A DNA stretch of 64,000 nucleotides from Vicia villosa (GCF_029867415.1 NW_026705213.1:682001-746000); one strand, 5' to 3'; shown: positions 42,883-55,785, counted from the first letter of the stretch. Translations and numbers: made by a program. The notes: generated from the sequence alone by a model not told the origin.

Positions 42883-44061
42883 CTACGTTTTTGCAATTTT
42901 TACTTCATGCATGATTGGCTTATATCTTTTCAGATACTTCCCATTCACTCTTAAAATCTTGCGATCTTTTGCTAAGGCCTGATTCGAAAAAGGTCCTTCC
43001 CAGTGTGGAGACCATTTGCCTAAGGCCTGATTCTTTGGATCTATAGGCAAAATAACTTTCCAAACTAAGTCATTATTAATAAATGTTTTACCTTTCACCT
43101 TTTTTGTTGTATGCTCTTAACACCCTTTCTTTTTTCCTTTTTATCATTTCCAACGCTCGAAGTCTGTCTTCGTCCATATCAACTAACTCATTCATCATCA
43201 TTTCCCAATATACATTTGGGGGAATTTCTTCTTGTCTCTGAATCCTGACTGATTGCAAGTATATTTCGACTGGGACTACTGCATTGTGTCCGAACATCAA
43301 CTGGAAAGGTGTAGTATTGGTAGCTTCTTTTGGTGATGTTCGACAAGCCCAGATTGCCTGGTCCAAGGTTTTGTGCCAATTCTTAGGCTTATACCTACAT
43401 GTTTCTTTATCAAATCGATTATCACTTTATTGGCCACTTCGACTTGTCCGTTTGCTTGAGCATAATAAGGTGTAGAAGTGAACAATTTGAATCCCATTTC
43501 TTTCGCGAACTCCTGCATCTTTAGACCAGTGAATACTGATCCCTGGTCTATAGTTATGCTTTCTGGGATTCCAAATCTATACAAAATGTGCCTTTGAATA
43601 AACTCAATCACAGCTTCTTGATCCACATTGGCTAGTGGTATCGCTTCGATCCATTTTGTAAAGTAGTCTCTTCCCACTAAAATATATCTTTGACCTTTGG
43701 AATATGTGGGGAGGATTTCTCCAATTAAGTCTAAATCTCAACCTCTGAAAGACCATGGTTTTATTATTTCACTTAATTCATTTGCAGGCGCATGTTGAAT
43801 ACTTGCGTGTTCTTGACATTCTTGACAACCTTTGGCGAACTCTATGCAATCTTTTAACACAGTGGGCCAATACATTCCATAACGAAATAAAAGCCATTTC
43901 ATTTTGTGCCCCGCTTGATGAGCACCACATGCCCCGCTGTGCACATTCGAGAGTGCCAAGTATGCCTCGGCTTCACCTAGACACTTCAGTAAAACTCCCT
44001 CAGGGGATTTCTTAAAAAATTCGTTTCCCATCAAGAAGTATGATAAGGCTCTGTATTTCAC
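42883..44061 (-). pseudogene. Integrase region of the decayed Tat element
   Basis: Three minus-strand pieces in two frames. 44061-43738 carries the HHCC finger (H...H...CQECQ). 43677-43297 carries the core with DYFTKW and TIDQGSVF, and a later VEVANK segment for the DDE triad. 43366-42883 covers the C-terminal domain, ending WEGPFSNQA and YLKRYKP. Pieces overlap through frameshifts near 43300-43370, and a gap lies at 43678-43737. Not functional. Confidence 0.8.
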
Positions 44062-44216
44062 CTTCCTATATGTATCTGTCGAAGGATCTTTTAAGTAGTT
44101 TACAATTGGACTCCTCCAATCTGTATCTGCTAAGGAGTCTATATTTAAAACTTCAAACTCCTCTTCATTGGTGAAGCCTATTCCTGTGTTGAGGCCGGAT
44201 CGGAGGTTATATCATG

Positions 44217-46378
44217 TTAATCTCTGTGCAATCCGCGTCTTTCACCTAATTGTGAGCTCTCCAGATCACTTGGATATAATTTTGTAGCCATTGTTTTGCC
44301 TCTTCCTTCGATCAATTCTTCTAATTTTTTCTTTGATACTCTGTATCCTGAGGCTAATTGTGCCAAATCATTTGCTTCTTGATTGTTCACCCTTGAGACG
44401 TGCTTTAACTCCACATATTCGAATTTTTTAAGCAGTCTATTTTCTATGATAAAATACATGATCAAATTCTCTTTGATACATTTGTATTCTTTCGTCAGTT
44501 GCTTTATTACTAATTCCGAGTATCCTTTAATTTCGACTGTGGTTGCCCCCAATTCCAACAAGGCTTCAAGTCCAGCAATCAGTGCTTTGTACTCAGCTTT
44601 GTTGTTGGAGCATAAAGGGCCTTCAATTTTGTACTTGAGCTTAGTTGGAATTCCATCAGGAGAAATTATGAGAATACCAACGCCACTTCCTTCTTTGTGC
44701 GTTGAGCCATCGAAGTACAACTTCCAAGGCTTCAAATCTACATATTGCTGAGGGTTTTCAACCACTGCATGGTCAACAATGAAATCTGACATGATTTGTC
44801 CCTTCATTGCCTTCAGAGGTTGAAAGATTAGAGAGTGCTCAGTAAGGGCCAAAGCCCATTTTCCAATTCTACTATGCAATATTGGTTTCGATAGCATGTG
44901 TTTAATGACATCAAAATGAGATGAAACATAAACTGGCTTTATATAATACTTGAGTTTAATACAATAGAAATATAAACAAAGGCAGAGTTTTTCTATGGCG
45001 CTATACCTAGTCTCTACATCATTGAGTACTATACTTAAGTAATAAATGGCACTTTCGATGCCATTGTCGTCTTCTTGCGCTAACATGCTACCTATTGTGT
45101 TATCTGAAGTTGAGATATACAGGCGCATGTGCTTCCTCCCATATGAGGGACAATATTGGTGGGTGTATCAAATATTTCTTTAGTTTCTCAAAAGCTTCTT
45201 GATGTTCAGCATGCCATTCGAACCTTCCTTGCTTCAATCGAAGTAAGGGGGAAAAAGCTTGTGTGCGTCCACTCAAATTAGAGATAAATCTTCTTAAGAA
45301 GTTCATCTTTCCCAACAAGGATTGCAATTCTTTCTTCGTAGGTGGAGGCTTTGTTTCCCTAATAGCCTTCGTTTTATTCTGATTAATTTCTATTCCCTTT
45401 TTGTGGACTACGAAGCCCAAGAAATCTCCAGCCTGCACAAACAAAGCACATTTAAGGGGATTCATCTTTAAGCCATGTTTTCTCATTCTTTCGAACGATT
45501 GGCTCATGTGGTCAAGATAACTGTATTCTGAACAGATTTTATAACAATGTCATCTTTAAGCCATGTTTCTATAAAGTCATGGAATATAGAATTCATTGCT
45601 CTTTGATAAGTTGCCCTAGCATTTTTTAGACCAAAAGGCATCACAACCCATTCGTAGGTGCCTATTGCCCCAGGACAACGAAAGGCTGTTTTGGACACAT
45701 CTTCTTCTGCAATGAAAATTTGAATGTACCCAGAATATTCATCCCACATACTTAGGTATTCGAAGCTTGCGGCTGAGTCTACTAGCATTTCGGCCACAAG
45801 CATGGGATATTCATCTTTAGGGGTTGCTGCATTTATATCACGAAAATCTATACATACCCTTAATGAACCATTCTTTTTAATAATAGTTACAATATTAGCA
45901 ATCCATTCGACATACCTCGTAGTTGTAATGAACTTGCAACAGAGAAGTCATTCGACCTCTGTTTGCTTGATGGGCTTCTTCCCTTTTTTTATAGGCAACT
46001 TCAGCTCGACCAGATCTCTCTCTAGGCCAGGCATCTCATCATAGTCCCAGGCGAAACAATCTTTATTTTCTTTAAGTAACGCAATGACTTTTGACTTCAA
46101 GGTTGGCTCTAACTTTGCACTGATGTATGTCACCCTCTTTTGATTTTCGTCTCCAAGATTTACTTCTTCGAGTGGGTCTTGAGCTAACATCTTTATGTTT
46201 GGGCCATTGGATCTTTCTCGAATCCCAGGGGTTCTTCGTCATATATTGCGTCCAGCCTTTGATTTGTTTCTTTGCCTGAAACCTTCTCCTCTTGAATTGT
46301 ATCGTCAGGAGGTTGAGGAATAAAATGTATCCCATGGCCTGGTGTTTCTGCATCTTTTTGAATGGCTTCGACAGCCAT
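44217..46378 (-). pseudogene. RT, RNase H and archaeal-type RNase H region of the decayed Tat element
   Basis: 45803-45504 and 45507-45100 cover RT. The YVDD box reads WLKDDIVIKS, so the tyrosine position is lost. 45128-44217 holds the first RNase H (AIYYLS...RYSAIEKL) and then the second (WKLYFDGSTHKEGSG ... NNKAEYKALIAGLE), the Tat arrangement. 46378-45948 is the pre-RT segment. Frame changes occur near 45505, 45110 and 45810-45950. Confidence 0.8.
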
Positions 46379-46809
46379 GCTTGATAAATCAGCTTTAAGA
46401 GCCGCTTTTATTTTTTTCGGCTACGTAAGCCGAAATCTTTTCGAAGAAATATGATTCAGGCATAATTACCTTCTTCATCCCAGCCAGTTGTCCGTACTGC
46501 TGATGGTTCTTCGATAGGTTATGTGTCATCTGGACCGTCCATTATTTCTCCGTTCCACTGAAATCCATTTGGGTGTAAGGATAAATAGTATAAAGCATTC
46601 TTATTTGGGGAGTATATATCTTCTGTTGCATCGCATGGCCCTATGTTGGCCAAATTCCTGTCGAAACTAGTTTTGTTGACTTGGTTGACTTCAGCCATGT
46701 AGTAACTTTGATCTCCTTCAATGTTTTCTACTATACCATCTTCTCTCCAAATGGTTAGCCTTTGATGAATTGTCGAAGGTACTGCAGCAACTCCATGGAT
46801 CCATTCTCT

Positions 46810-47517
46810 TCATAGCAAAAGGTTATAATTTGCCTTTGCTGGTATCACCATGAACATAGTTGGCCTCGTGACCGAACCTACAGTTAAATTCACTTGGATA
46901 ACCCTCAAAGTCTGCCCTATCTTGCCTTCATACTTGGACAAAACCATGTTATGTGGCCTTATATCAGTGTCGAATATACCGATGCTTTTCAGCTTATATT
47001 GGGGCATTAGATTCACTGCTGCCCATCCATCCACTAGGACTTTGTTAATGCCCACATTTTCAACCTTGGCCCTTATGTAAAATGGTTTTATATGGTTTCC
47101 CAGGCCTTGGTCAGGCCTCTCGAAGAAGGCATTATGTTCTTCGACAACCTCGTTATTTAGCACATAATAACACACAGGTCTGTGTCTCGCCATCTCTTCT
47201 GCATCAGCTTCCTCACAATCTTCTGCTTCTGTTTCTTGGTTAAATTCGTGAGGGAGCACTGATACAACATTGCAATGGAAGTTTATAGATGACACTCCAT
47301 CTGAGTCGAAGTCATTTGTCATTATATTGTCTTCCTTCCAAGGACTGGAGTGCATTTTTTCCTCTTCGTTCTCATTTTCAGAACCGAATAGCTTGCGTTC
47401 TAGCGGAGGTTTGCTTGATCGTGCCTCATGCATTGGGATTTTGGTACTGCTAGACTCTCCGACCTCCTTTGCCTTGTATTCTTTCTGGGCTTTTTCATTC
47501 TCTGGTGTCTTCTTCAT
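46810..47517 (-). pseudogene. Protease region of the decayed Tat element
   Basis: VLVDGWAAVNLMP stands where an active site of type VDGGA/DTGA is expected, followed by a strand-rich segment to FMVIPAKANYNLLL. The N-terminal half is acidic. The frame is open for 235 codons but continuity to RT is lost between 46379 and 46809, where I see only broken pieces. Confidence 0.7.
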
Positions 47518-50500
47518 TGAGATCTGGACATAGGATTCTTTCCTTTGTAATTCTCCAGCCTGTACATCTCTCGATTTGAGGTCTGGAATTTCTTTCTATA
47601 AGCCATTGCAGTTTTTCCCCCTTGGTCCCAACTTCGCCATTTGTTGTTTCTTGCACCAGCTTGCGTCCATCTATCCATGGGTATGTCTGCAGGAAGTTTG
47701 AATGTCACTCTTCGAGCTTTAGGATGAGGACTATCAGACCTTTTTGATGGTGTTCGATTTTCGAACACATACATGTTAGGACGGAGTCCTTGAGACTCCC
47801 TACCAGTACTGAATAAGGTTCTTTCAAATGATTGTGCCGTATGGTTATCATAGACTGCCCCACATCTGGGACACATAATAATCTCAATATTTTCCTTGTG
47901 ACACCTAACTAGGAAACCCACCAAGCTTTCTTTTGGCCTTGGATAAACTTTCAGCCAAAGGTTTCCTCCTCTTCAGGGTTGTTCTATCCTTTCTCGTTGG
48001 GCCCTTTCATAGTTGGCTTGGACCCTTCGATTCAGCGAGATTGAACATCTTGGACACATTATCATCTGTCCAGCATTCTTCTCGTGACAGTTCCAAAGAT
48101 AATCTTTCAAACTTTCACCTTTCTGCGGATTTCCATAGTTTCCTCTTTCCCTCAACAAACATTTCTCTAATTCCTCCACTTCAGATAAAGGTTGCCTACC
48201 ATTCACCATGTTGATACCTGCTGGGGAAGCTTTAGAGATTTTTATCTGTTGGAGTTTCAACCTGAGGTCTTCAGTGGCCTCGCTAGTTTTCTCCTTCGAA
48301 TCTTCAGTAATTTCAGTCTCGACAGATTCTTCAACATCAGTATTGAAGGCGGTGTTGTCATTCAGGCTCTCAGTAGCCTGCTTTCCAGATGAAATTACCT
48401 CCCATTCAGCGATATCAGTTTCAGACACGTCTACCATGTTGACATCATTTGGTTCAACATAGTTAGTGTCAGCAATATTCAGGGGGTCTGCGTCAACCTT
48501 CATGTGATTTTTTGCCTTATCAGCGAATTTCAAACGTCCATCCTTGGTAGCATTCTGAATTAGATCCCTGAAAAGAAAGCATTATGAGGTTTTATGGCCT
48601 AAAAAACCATGATATTTACAAAATCCTCGTTTCTTCCGTTGTTCCAATGGAGGAACTTTGGAATTAGGGGGCACTATCATATGGCCATCTTTTACTAGCA
48701 AATCAAATATGTCGTCATATTTAGTGACGTCAAAAGTGTAGGTTTTCTTTGGAAACCTATCGCTTTTATCAATCTCTACTGGATTTTTTCCATTCGACGG
48801 GGTGAGCAGTTTGCAAGAGTAAGGTGGTACTTCCTTTAATTCGGATAGGTCTATTTCAACCTCTTCGACGCTGTATTAATCTTTGAAGGCTTCGCCTTCA
48901 ACGTCTTCAGCCTCGATATACGCTACCCTCTCCTTATTGTAACTTTTATTTGCTCTGGCCTTTTCCGCTTTTAGTCGTTCGACTTGTCAAACCCTGTCTG
49001 CCAATTGGGCCATATCCCTTAGGTATTGGGTATCTAGTTTTTTCCTAATTGAATAGTCTAGGCCGCCTGCAACCATTTCGACTAGTTCATGTTCTGGGAC
49101 AACTGTGAAGCACCATGACTTTAACAAACGGAACCTGTTTAAATAATCATCTATGGGTTCCGTGAATTTCCTCTTAATGCTAGCCAACTCTTTCAAACTT
49201 ATCTTGGTTTGGCCCATGTAGATTTGTTCATGGAACAATCTCTCCAAATGTGCCCATGCATCTATGGAATTTTGGGGTAAGGTAGTAAACCAAGTAAAAG
49301 CATTTTTTGTTAGCGAACTAGGGAAATATTTAATTCTCAAATCTTCGTTGGTGGCTAGATCACCAGCCTCTGTCAAATATCGGGCTATGTATTCAACGGT
49401 TGATTCACTATTGTCCCCTGAAAACTTTGTGAATTTAGGCACCTTGGTACCTCTTGGTAATTCCGTTTGCATAATATATTCTGCCACATGGGATGTGTAG
49501 TTTGGACGATGAAGTCCAGTGTTAAGGCCGTTATTGGCCATAATTCTTTCTATCATGGCAGTTAGGTTATTTTCTATTGCCATATTTTCTCTCCTAACCC
49601 TGTGGACTACTTCGTCTGGATGTTTGTTCCTACCAACTACCACTAATCTGGGTCTTTCTTAGGCACTCTGATGTTGGCCAGGATTGACCCTTTGATTTGG
49701 GTTTTCTAGATCTATCATTTAGATTCTTTCAACGGGTGGTGGCCTAGGCGGAGGAACTACATCAATGGGTGTTGTCCTAGGCGGAGGAACCGCATCTTGA
49801 ACACGTTCTAAGATCGGATCGCCCTCTCGATAAGGGGGTTGATTATTTCTTTTCCTAGTTTGTGGACCTCCTATAAAATCTGCCATTCGATTTATTTGTG
49901 ATGATATTTTTTGGAAGGTTTCTACATTGTCCTGGTTAGTTCTGGTCATGTTTGCTACTAATGGGGTAAAGAGTGACCATATTTCTCTGGCAAGAACACC
50001 TAGCATGTCGTGGTTACTTGCGTCCATTTCCTGCCTAAATGATGCTTGACTAATGGTGGTTAAGAAAGGAATTTGGCTTGATGGGCCTGTATTTTGTGCG
50101 CTTCGGCCTAAAGAACCTAAATTAGGCAAAAATATAGTGGCATCAGCAGTATACGTAGGTCCTGCCCCTTGTAATCCTGCCATATATGAATGTGGCATTC
50201 CATAAGGATTTCCAGGCCTCCAACCATCGAAAGCATATGAGGTTGGCCTTGGGGTATGTACCTGAATTGTAGAGAAATGAGGTATCTCATTTGTGCCTGT
50301 CACATGAGGCATGGTTGTCGAACTGGAAATTGGGATCGTTCCTATTGGCCCTGATGTGTTTTCAGGTATGGCTTGGGAACTAACTATAGCCGCAGACCCT
50401 CCCGAAATGGGTATTTCCTGTTCTTGTGAAGTAGAAGTCGAAACATTTGTAGTACTTGTTGCTACTGTTCCTGACCCTTGTGGGGGATCTTGATCTCCCC

Positions 50501-50591
50501 TTCCACTGGTCGAATTGACCATTTTCTTGTTGTACATTCGTTTAGAAATCAGTGGTGCACAATTGGTTAATTTACCGTTCTTAAGGTTCAT
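47514..50591 (-). pseudogene. Gag region of the decayed Tat element
   Basis: 50591-49719 is an N-terminal Ser/Pro/Thr-rich segment. 49643-48987 is the gag core (TWFTTLPQNSIDAWAHLERLF). Near 48590 a knuckle of form CKYHGFLGHKTS-stop-C has a stop inside. 48533-47973 and 47924-47514 hold two Cys modules (CHEKNAGQMIMCPRC and CHKENIEIIMCPRC), a repeated CxnMCPRC motif similar in position to the modules in Ogre gag-pro. Several stops and frameshifts are present. Confidence 0.75.
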
Positions 50592-50653
50592 ACAAGGTCT
50601 TGATATATTCTAGACAAAACAAAACAACAAATTAATGACAATCTGTCTGACAC

Positions 50654-50675
50654 TGTCCCACTAGGCGTGCCAATT
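50654..50675 (-). other. Primer-binding-site region of the decayed Tat element
   Basis: On the minus strand the sequence after the LTR end is AATTGGCACGCCTAGTGGGA. TTGGCACGCC is PBS-like, but I do not assign a tRNA. Confidence 0.5.
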
Positions 50676-51634
50676 TGTTTACGGTGATTTCCAGTAAATA
50701 ACCGCTAGTCTTCCAAACTATAAAATATACTTTGGTTACTCGCAGGACCGACTAGATTGATCCTAGGGCATAATGAAAAAGTTGTCTTTTATGATAATTT
50801 GGTTCATATCTGTTGTTTGTTTGGCTTCAAAAAGATGTTTTAAGAAGTAAACAAAACGAAACGTAAAAACTAACAATCACCTTGTTATACACGTAAATAT
50901 AACCTTGGCGAAGGGTGAAGTAAATATAAATTGTAAGAAACTTAAAGTGCAGGAACGTAAATTGCAGAATGTAAATACTTCGAAGTAAACTGGAACGGAA
51001 GATAAAAGTGCAAGAGATGTAAATGACTAGAATGTTACGAAAGATAATAATACTGAAAAGATACTTGTATAAAGATGAAAACAAATGTGTTTAAAATGGT
51101 GTTGGTGTCATACGTACATTTCTCAGCGAACTCGTTCTCTTAACACTTGATACTTGAGCGATTTGTGAGTGATTTGTACAAAATGAATACCCTGGATCCT
51201 GATATTAAGACCCTTATTTATACTAATTTCGACCCTAGCGGTCCTACACTAGCGAAATGCCACGTTGCTCACATGCATACGTTTCGAATCCCAGGGGCGC
51301 CATCTGTCCTTATTCGGTTACACATAATGTTTTGAAATTCAAATCCTCCCGTTTGAATTCTCTTTCGATACGTGGCAACGTGATCTATACCGAGAATGCC
51401 ACGAAACACAACAAGCTTTTGTACTCTTTGTATTTCGATAAAAACGCTTAAGTCCCAAAGAAAATGCATTTCGAATCAGCTTCGATTTTCATCATCTTTA
51501 CTTCAACTTAAACAACATCTTCGAACATGGACATCAGGAGCCATTTATTCTCAGCAATGTCCATCGAAAGCCATAATTCCTCAAACTCTAATTCTTCAAA
51601 GAACATTTTCTTCAATCGAAATCTCCAGCTAACA
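50676..51634 (-). repeat. 5' LTR of the decayed Tat element, 959 bp
   Basis: On the minus strand it runs from TGTTAGCTGG (51634) to CCGTAAACA (50676). A TATA box TATAAATAAG lies at 51222-51213 on the minus strand. LINE coding sequence resumes exactly at 51635. Confidence 0.65.
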
Positions 51635-52905
51635 GTCGGCTGGGAGAAGATTTTTCCATCTGTTTATAATGATGGTTTAGGGGTTAAAATGGTGGACGAT
51701 TTCAACACGACGTTATTATTAAAGTGGGTTTGGAGAATTCTGAAGGGTCATAGAGCTCTGTGGATGAAAGTGTTGGAAGAAAAGTATGGAAACATCAAGA
51801 ACGTTGTTATTTCAGACACAATAGGAAGAAATTATCGGTTTAATTCGACATGGTGGAATGAGATTCTTGGGTTGGAACACTCTAACGTATCTTATGTTTT
51901 TGGAAAGAGAGGTAACATTTTGTTCTGGGAATCGGTTAGGCTGGGAGGTTTAAGCTTAAGAGAAAATTTTAACGATTTGTTCTTCATCAGCGTGAAGAAA
52001 GGGATGAAGGTTGGCAAAATAGGGAGGTGGGAAGTGATGAATTAGGTGTGGGGTGATCTTAGTATCGACATTGAGCAGTTGGAAGGTTTTACAGTAGTTC
52101 TATAGCAACAATTGTGTGCTTTAATCGAGACTATTATGTCAGATATAGATCGTTTGGATAGGTTGATTTGGAGTCCCGATGTGGTTTTGGGATATACTAT
52201 GAAAATAGGCTATGAATTGTTGGATGGATGTTTAAATACCAAGAGCATAGAGGAAGGACAAGCGAAAGCTTTTAGAGCTATGTGGTCAACCGATATTCCG
52301 TTCACCGTTAGACCTTTCATTTGGCAAAGCTTTCTCAACAGAGTTTCAACTAAAGATAAGATTTTGAGGTGAGGTATATTTCCATTCAATTCTTACTTCA
52401 ATTGTGTTTTTTGTAAGGAAGCTCTTGAAACTTTAAATCACCTCTTTTTTTTCCCGGTTTCCATTATGGCATGGAGAAATACGATTACTTGGATTGGTTT
52501 GGACCTGGGATTCGATCATTGTGTTTGGAAAAGATTTTCTTTAAGGGGAGAATGTCTTAGAAAGCCTAGCTTAAGTCGTAGAAAGGAGGGAACAGTTAGG
52601 GTGGCGGTGGTTTGGAGCATTTAGAAATTGAGAAACGAAATTATATTCAACGGAGGGAAGTGTATTCTTGACGATATCACTTGGAACATTAATATGATGG
52701 CTTGGAAATGATCGTTCATCGGAAAAATTTTGTTCACCAAGTGTAACTTCTATGATTTTAGTCGAAACCATTTGTTCTATTTAAAATAGATATCACTTGG
52801 ATTGAAATATTGTTGGGTTTGAGCTGTTGTGTTCCTCTTTTGTAAGTGGGTTCGAGTATCCCTAGTACCCGTTGTATAGTATTCCTTATTAAATAAAAAT
52901 AGTTT
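51635..52905 (+). pseudogene. LINE L1 3' fragment (C-terminal of ORF2)
   Basis: The frame starts at 51635 with VGWEKIFPSVYNDG, followed by LLLKWVWRILKG, WWNEILGLE, and after stops IWQSFLNRVSTKDKIL and CVFCKEALETLNHLFFF. This is the zf-RVT end domain of plant L1 reverse transcriptases (CxxC...H). Stops near 52043, 52103, 52370 and 52622 show it is dead. An AATAAA-like tail lies near 52890. The upstream part is missing because the Tat element sits there. Confidence 0.75.
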
Positions 52906-52926
52906 TAGGACTGTATAACCTGTATT

Positions 52927-54430
52927 TGTTAGACGCTAGGCTTAAGGATCTAGAGGGGGTGAACAGATGCCTCAGAATTTTTCAGATATTTCTTAAACTT
53001 AAGCGAAAGCGTTTCGGGATTGACTCGCGTCTATTCCGAACCACTATTGAAAGAATCAGATATGTGTTTAAACCACAAAATAGCTATGAATTAAAGATGA
53101 ATACAGTTTAGAGAATCAACCGGTTAAGCTAATATAGATTGTTTAACTATTTGCTTGATTGACTTTGTTTGTAATGACTTGATAATAGTTGAAGCAATGT
53201 ATCAAACGCTTGGTGATAATGTCCAAATTGATTATGATTCAAAGTGTGGTGACTTGTGGTGTTTATGCAGAATCTTATCACACAAGTTTAACACTTGAAA
53301 CTTTGATCTATTTGCAATTATAACCAGAAGTAAGTGAAACATAAACGAAAAGATAAAAGCAATATGAACACGATATTTATTCAGGAAGTTCGTCGATCAT
53401 CCTCTCTACGACTACATCTTCCCCCAATTCCAAACTGGAATTGGGATGTCTTTCATTATGATTGAAAACAGTTTGTACAAAGAAGATAACAAAGCAATAA
53501 CGATAAACTGATTATGTTGATTCTTTGTATCTTCTTCCCCTTGATCTTGAGTCAGATCAAGTATCCTCCAAGAGCTTGTTGTTGATTCCCTTTCTGCAGT
53601 GTTGTGAATTGCTCGAACCTTTGTTCTTCAATATTCACACTCAGTTGAATCCTTGATGAAGCCTCTTGCTAAAAACCCCCAAAATTCACCAATCTTGGAG
53701 TACAAAATCCACAGATTTTATTCACCAAAAACCCCACAAATCTTCACCCACTAGGAACCTTCAATTCCTTTCCATGGACGTTATCAATCTTGATCACACA
53801 CCCTTAACGCAAGAATGATTGTGTGTAATTGTGTTAGAGTTGAGAAGAAGAACGAATATGAGAAGCCTTTGTGTATCTTTCAGTTATTGGTGTTGAAAAT
53901 GAATAATTAACATAAAACATATATATATATAGGTGTTAGAGCAATTGATGCAGAGCAAACACATAATTTTTCAAGTTTTGAGGAGATGGGTCGACCTACT
54001 TCATTGACTGGGTCGACCTAAGTGGAGCAGATTCAACAAAGTCATGATTGTTGCTAGTTGGGTCGACCTGTTTGGGTTTTGGGTCGACCTAAGATCAGTT
54101 GGATATGGTTCTTATGATTTTTCTTCAGTTTAGGTCGACCTGGGCACTTGGTTGAGTCGACCTAAATGGAACATAAGTTAATTTTCTTTATTTGCTTCAG
54201 TTTGAGTCGACCTAAGGATTAGTTGGGTCGACCTATCTGAACCAAATCCTTATGCTTAGGAAATGCAGCTTTGTAGGTTGACCTGGGCATGTGGTGGGTC
54301 AACCTAAAGTGTCTTAGATAGCCAAAATCCCACTTTTCTTTGAGTTATTCACTTGTGCTTTGGTATTTGCTCACTTATGATGTTTGCCATGAATCAAAAA
54401 CTTCTTGATGAGTGTAGGCTTGTACTTACA
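52927..54430 (-). repeat. Probable 3' LTR of the copia element
   Basis: The minus strand starts TGTAAGTACA (54430) right after the PPT-like run and could end CTAACA at 52927. About 1.5 kb with no gene. It contains a cluster of GGTCGACCTA motifs. The left boundary is uncertain. Confidence 0.4.
53986..54312. repeat. Ten TCGACCTA-type motifs in five pairs
   Basis: GGGTCGACCT and variants (GAGTCGACCT, AGGTTGACCT) occur in pairs about 20-25 bp apart, each pair about 70 bp from the next. AGGTCGACCT is a perfect palindrome. Related motifs recur at 55918, 55963 and 55984, on the other side of the additional ORF. Confidence 0.65.
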
Positions 54431-54447
54431 TACTCCCCCTTTTTGAT
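54431..54447 (-). other. Polypurine tract of the copia element
   Basis: The minus strand reads TCATCAAAAAGGGGGAGTA before the LTR start. A second similar run (GTCAAAGGGGGAG) lies at about 54552-54566. Confidence 0.5.
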
Positions 54448-54785
54448 GATGGAAAACATCGGTTGAATGACGAAAACTCTCCCATGCGTGAAAGCGAAAG
54501 CTCCTCCGTACTTGAAAGCGTAAGCTCCCCCGTACTCATACTCTCTCATATACTCCCCCTTTGACAACATCAAAAAAAATGGAAACAAAGAGGGTAATAG
54601 GAGAAAATACACAAAATAATTATAACAAGATGACGATTAACATACAATAGTAGGATAAGCATAAGGTACAAGTTTAAGAAGCGTTATGATTACAACAAAA
54701 AACTGAAAGTCATATGATAATGGAGGCATAAAGTTTAAATGATATGAAATGCAAATGCTATGCATTTATGCAAATGCCATGTGCT

Positions 54786-55785
54786 CTAACGCCTTCCTAT
54801 CCTTCCTCTTCCTCTCTGAAAACCTTTAGGTCTATCCTCTTCAACTTGCTCAAGTAGGTCAAGAACGGATCTGTTGAGTATGTTGAAGCTTTGACTCAGA
54901 CTAGCATGCATGTTAGTTGCTGTTTCTTCAAAGCGATTCTGTCTTTCAGTGAGATTTGAGGCAAAAGTCTCAAAATCAGACTTAGGCTCTTGAGCCAAGC
55001 GATGCAGTTTTTCATACTGAATTTGTTGCTCATTGTAGCGTTCATGTTGAACCTGTTGAATATGTTGAAGCTGGAGTTGTTGTGACTCAAAGTGTTGTTG
55101 TTGAAGAAGCTGCATGTTCTCTAGCATAGAATTTGGTGGCAAAGAAGTAAGGCCAGTGCACACGAGTTCTATCTTCCACCAAATACATCAGCACAATCTC
55201 ATTCCGTTCAATCCTAGAGTATCCACCCGACCGTGGTCGAATGACACGGGATATAATCCAATTCAATAGCCTATGATTTCTTTTTAGGTTCCAGGTGGTG
55301 ATAGTTTCATTTGGTTTATCAAGAATGGTGGGGTCCTTAAGAATTGATTTCATGTAAGCTAGATGATCATAGTTTGCCGGAACATCACCAGCTTCGAAAC
55401 GGTATTCATCACCTCCTAGGGTAAGGCCAAAAATGCTCACCCAAACTTGTTCATTCACAAAATGGGAGCGTGATCCCATCTTAAACCGGAAATCACATCC
55501 ATCTCCCTTTTGTAACCCTGTATAGAATGCCCGAACGGTATCCTCATTATATCGAGTATCGCACTCCAGCAGTGGATGGATATGTAGATGTTGAATGAGA
55601 CTAGTTACTTCAGGAATATTCATATGGTCGGCTACCTTAGGTTTGTAGACATATTGCTTAATAATTTTCCGTTTCATGTGCCATTTTTCAAAATCACCCT
55701 TACAGTCGGGATGAACGAGAGCACTTACCGGTCGAGATGAAGATCCGGTGGAAACTTCTTTTCCTTTTCTGGACTTGGGAGGCAT
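54786..55785 (-). pseudogene. Additional ORF downstream of copia pol, frameshifted
   Basis: The first part runs from ATG 55785 (MPPKSRKGKEV) for 232 codons. A second open part (55163-54786) in another frame begins in the overlap and contains a Gln-rich coiled coil (LLQQQHFESQQLQLQHIQQ) and a basic end (RGRGRIGRR). Segments such as VRAFYTGLQKGDG and FVNEQVWVSIFGLTL resemble plant transposon/retrotransposon extra ORF proteins. It lies on the same strand as, and downstream of, the copia pol, the place where SIRE elements carry an env-like ORF, but no signal peptide or membrane segment is visible. Function unknown. Confidence 0.5.

Larger units (their letters stand above)
40773..51634 (-). mobile_element. 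Decayed Tat-lineage Ty3/gypsy element, minus strand, interrupted by Ogre-2
   Basis: Reading from 51634 downwards: 5' LTR, PBS-like site, gag, protease, RT, RNase H, archaeal-type RNase H, integrase, then a region with plus-strand ORF remnants. Many stops and frameshifts show age. The 3' LTR is not between 40773 and 42883, so it should lie left of the Ogre complex, outside the window. Dual RNase H places it in Tat. The antisense ORFs fit the extra-ORF elements known from that lineage. Confidence 0.8.

Noticed and set aside
42883..50591. Functional genes on the minus strand
   Set aside because: All are pieces of one decayed gag-pol with frameshifts, internal stops and altered active sites.
51527..52045. 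Intact 172-aa gene
   Set aside because: The ORF joins the end of an LTR to a LINE fragment. The reading frame before 51635 is LTR sequence.
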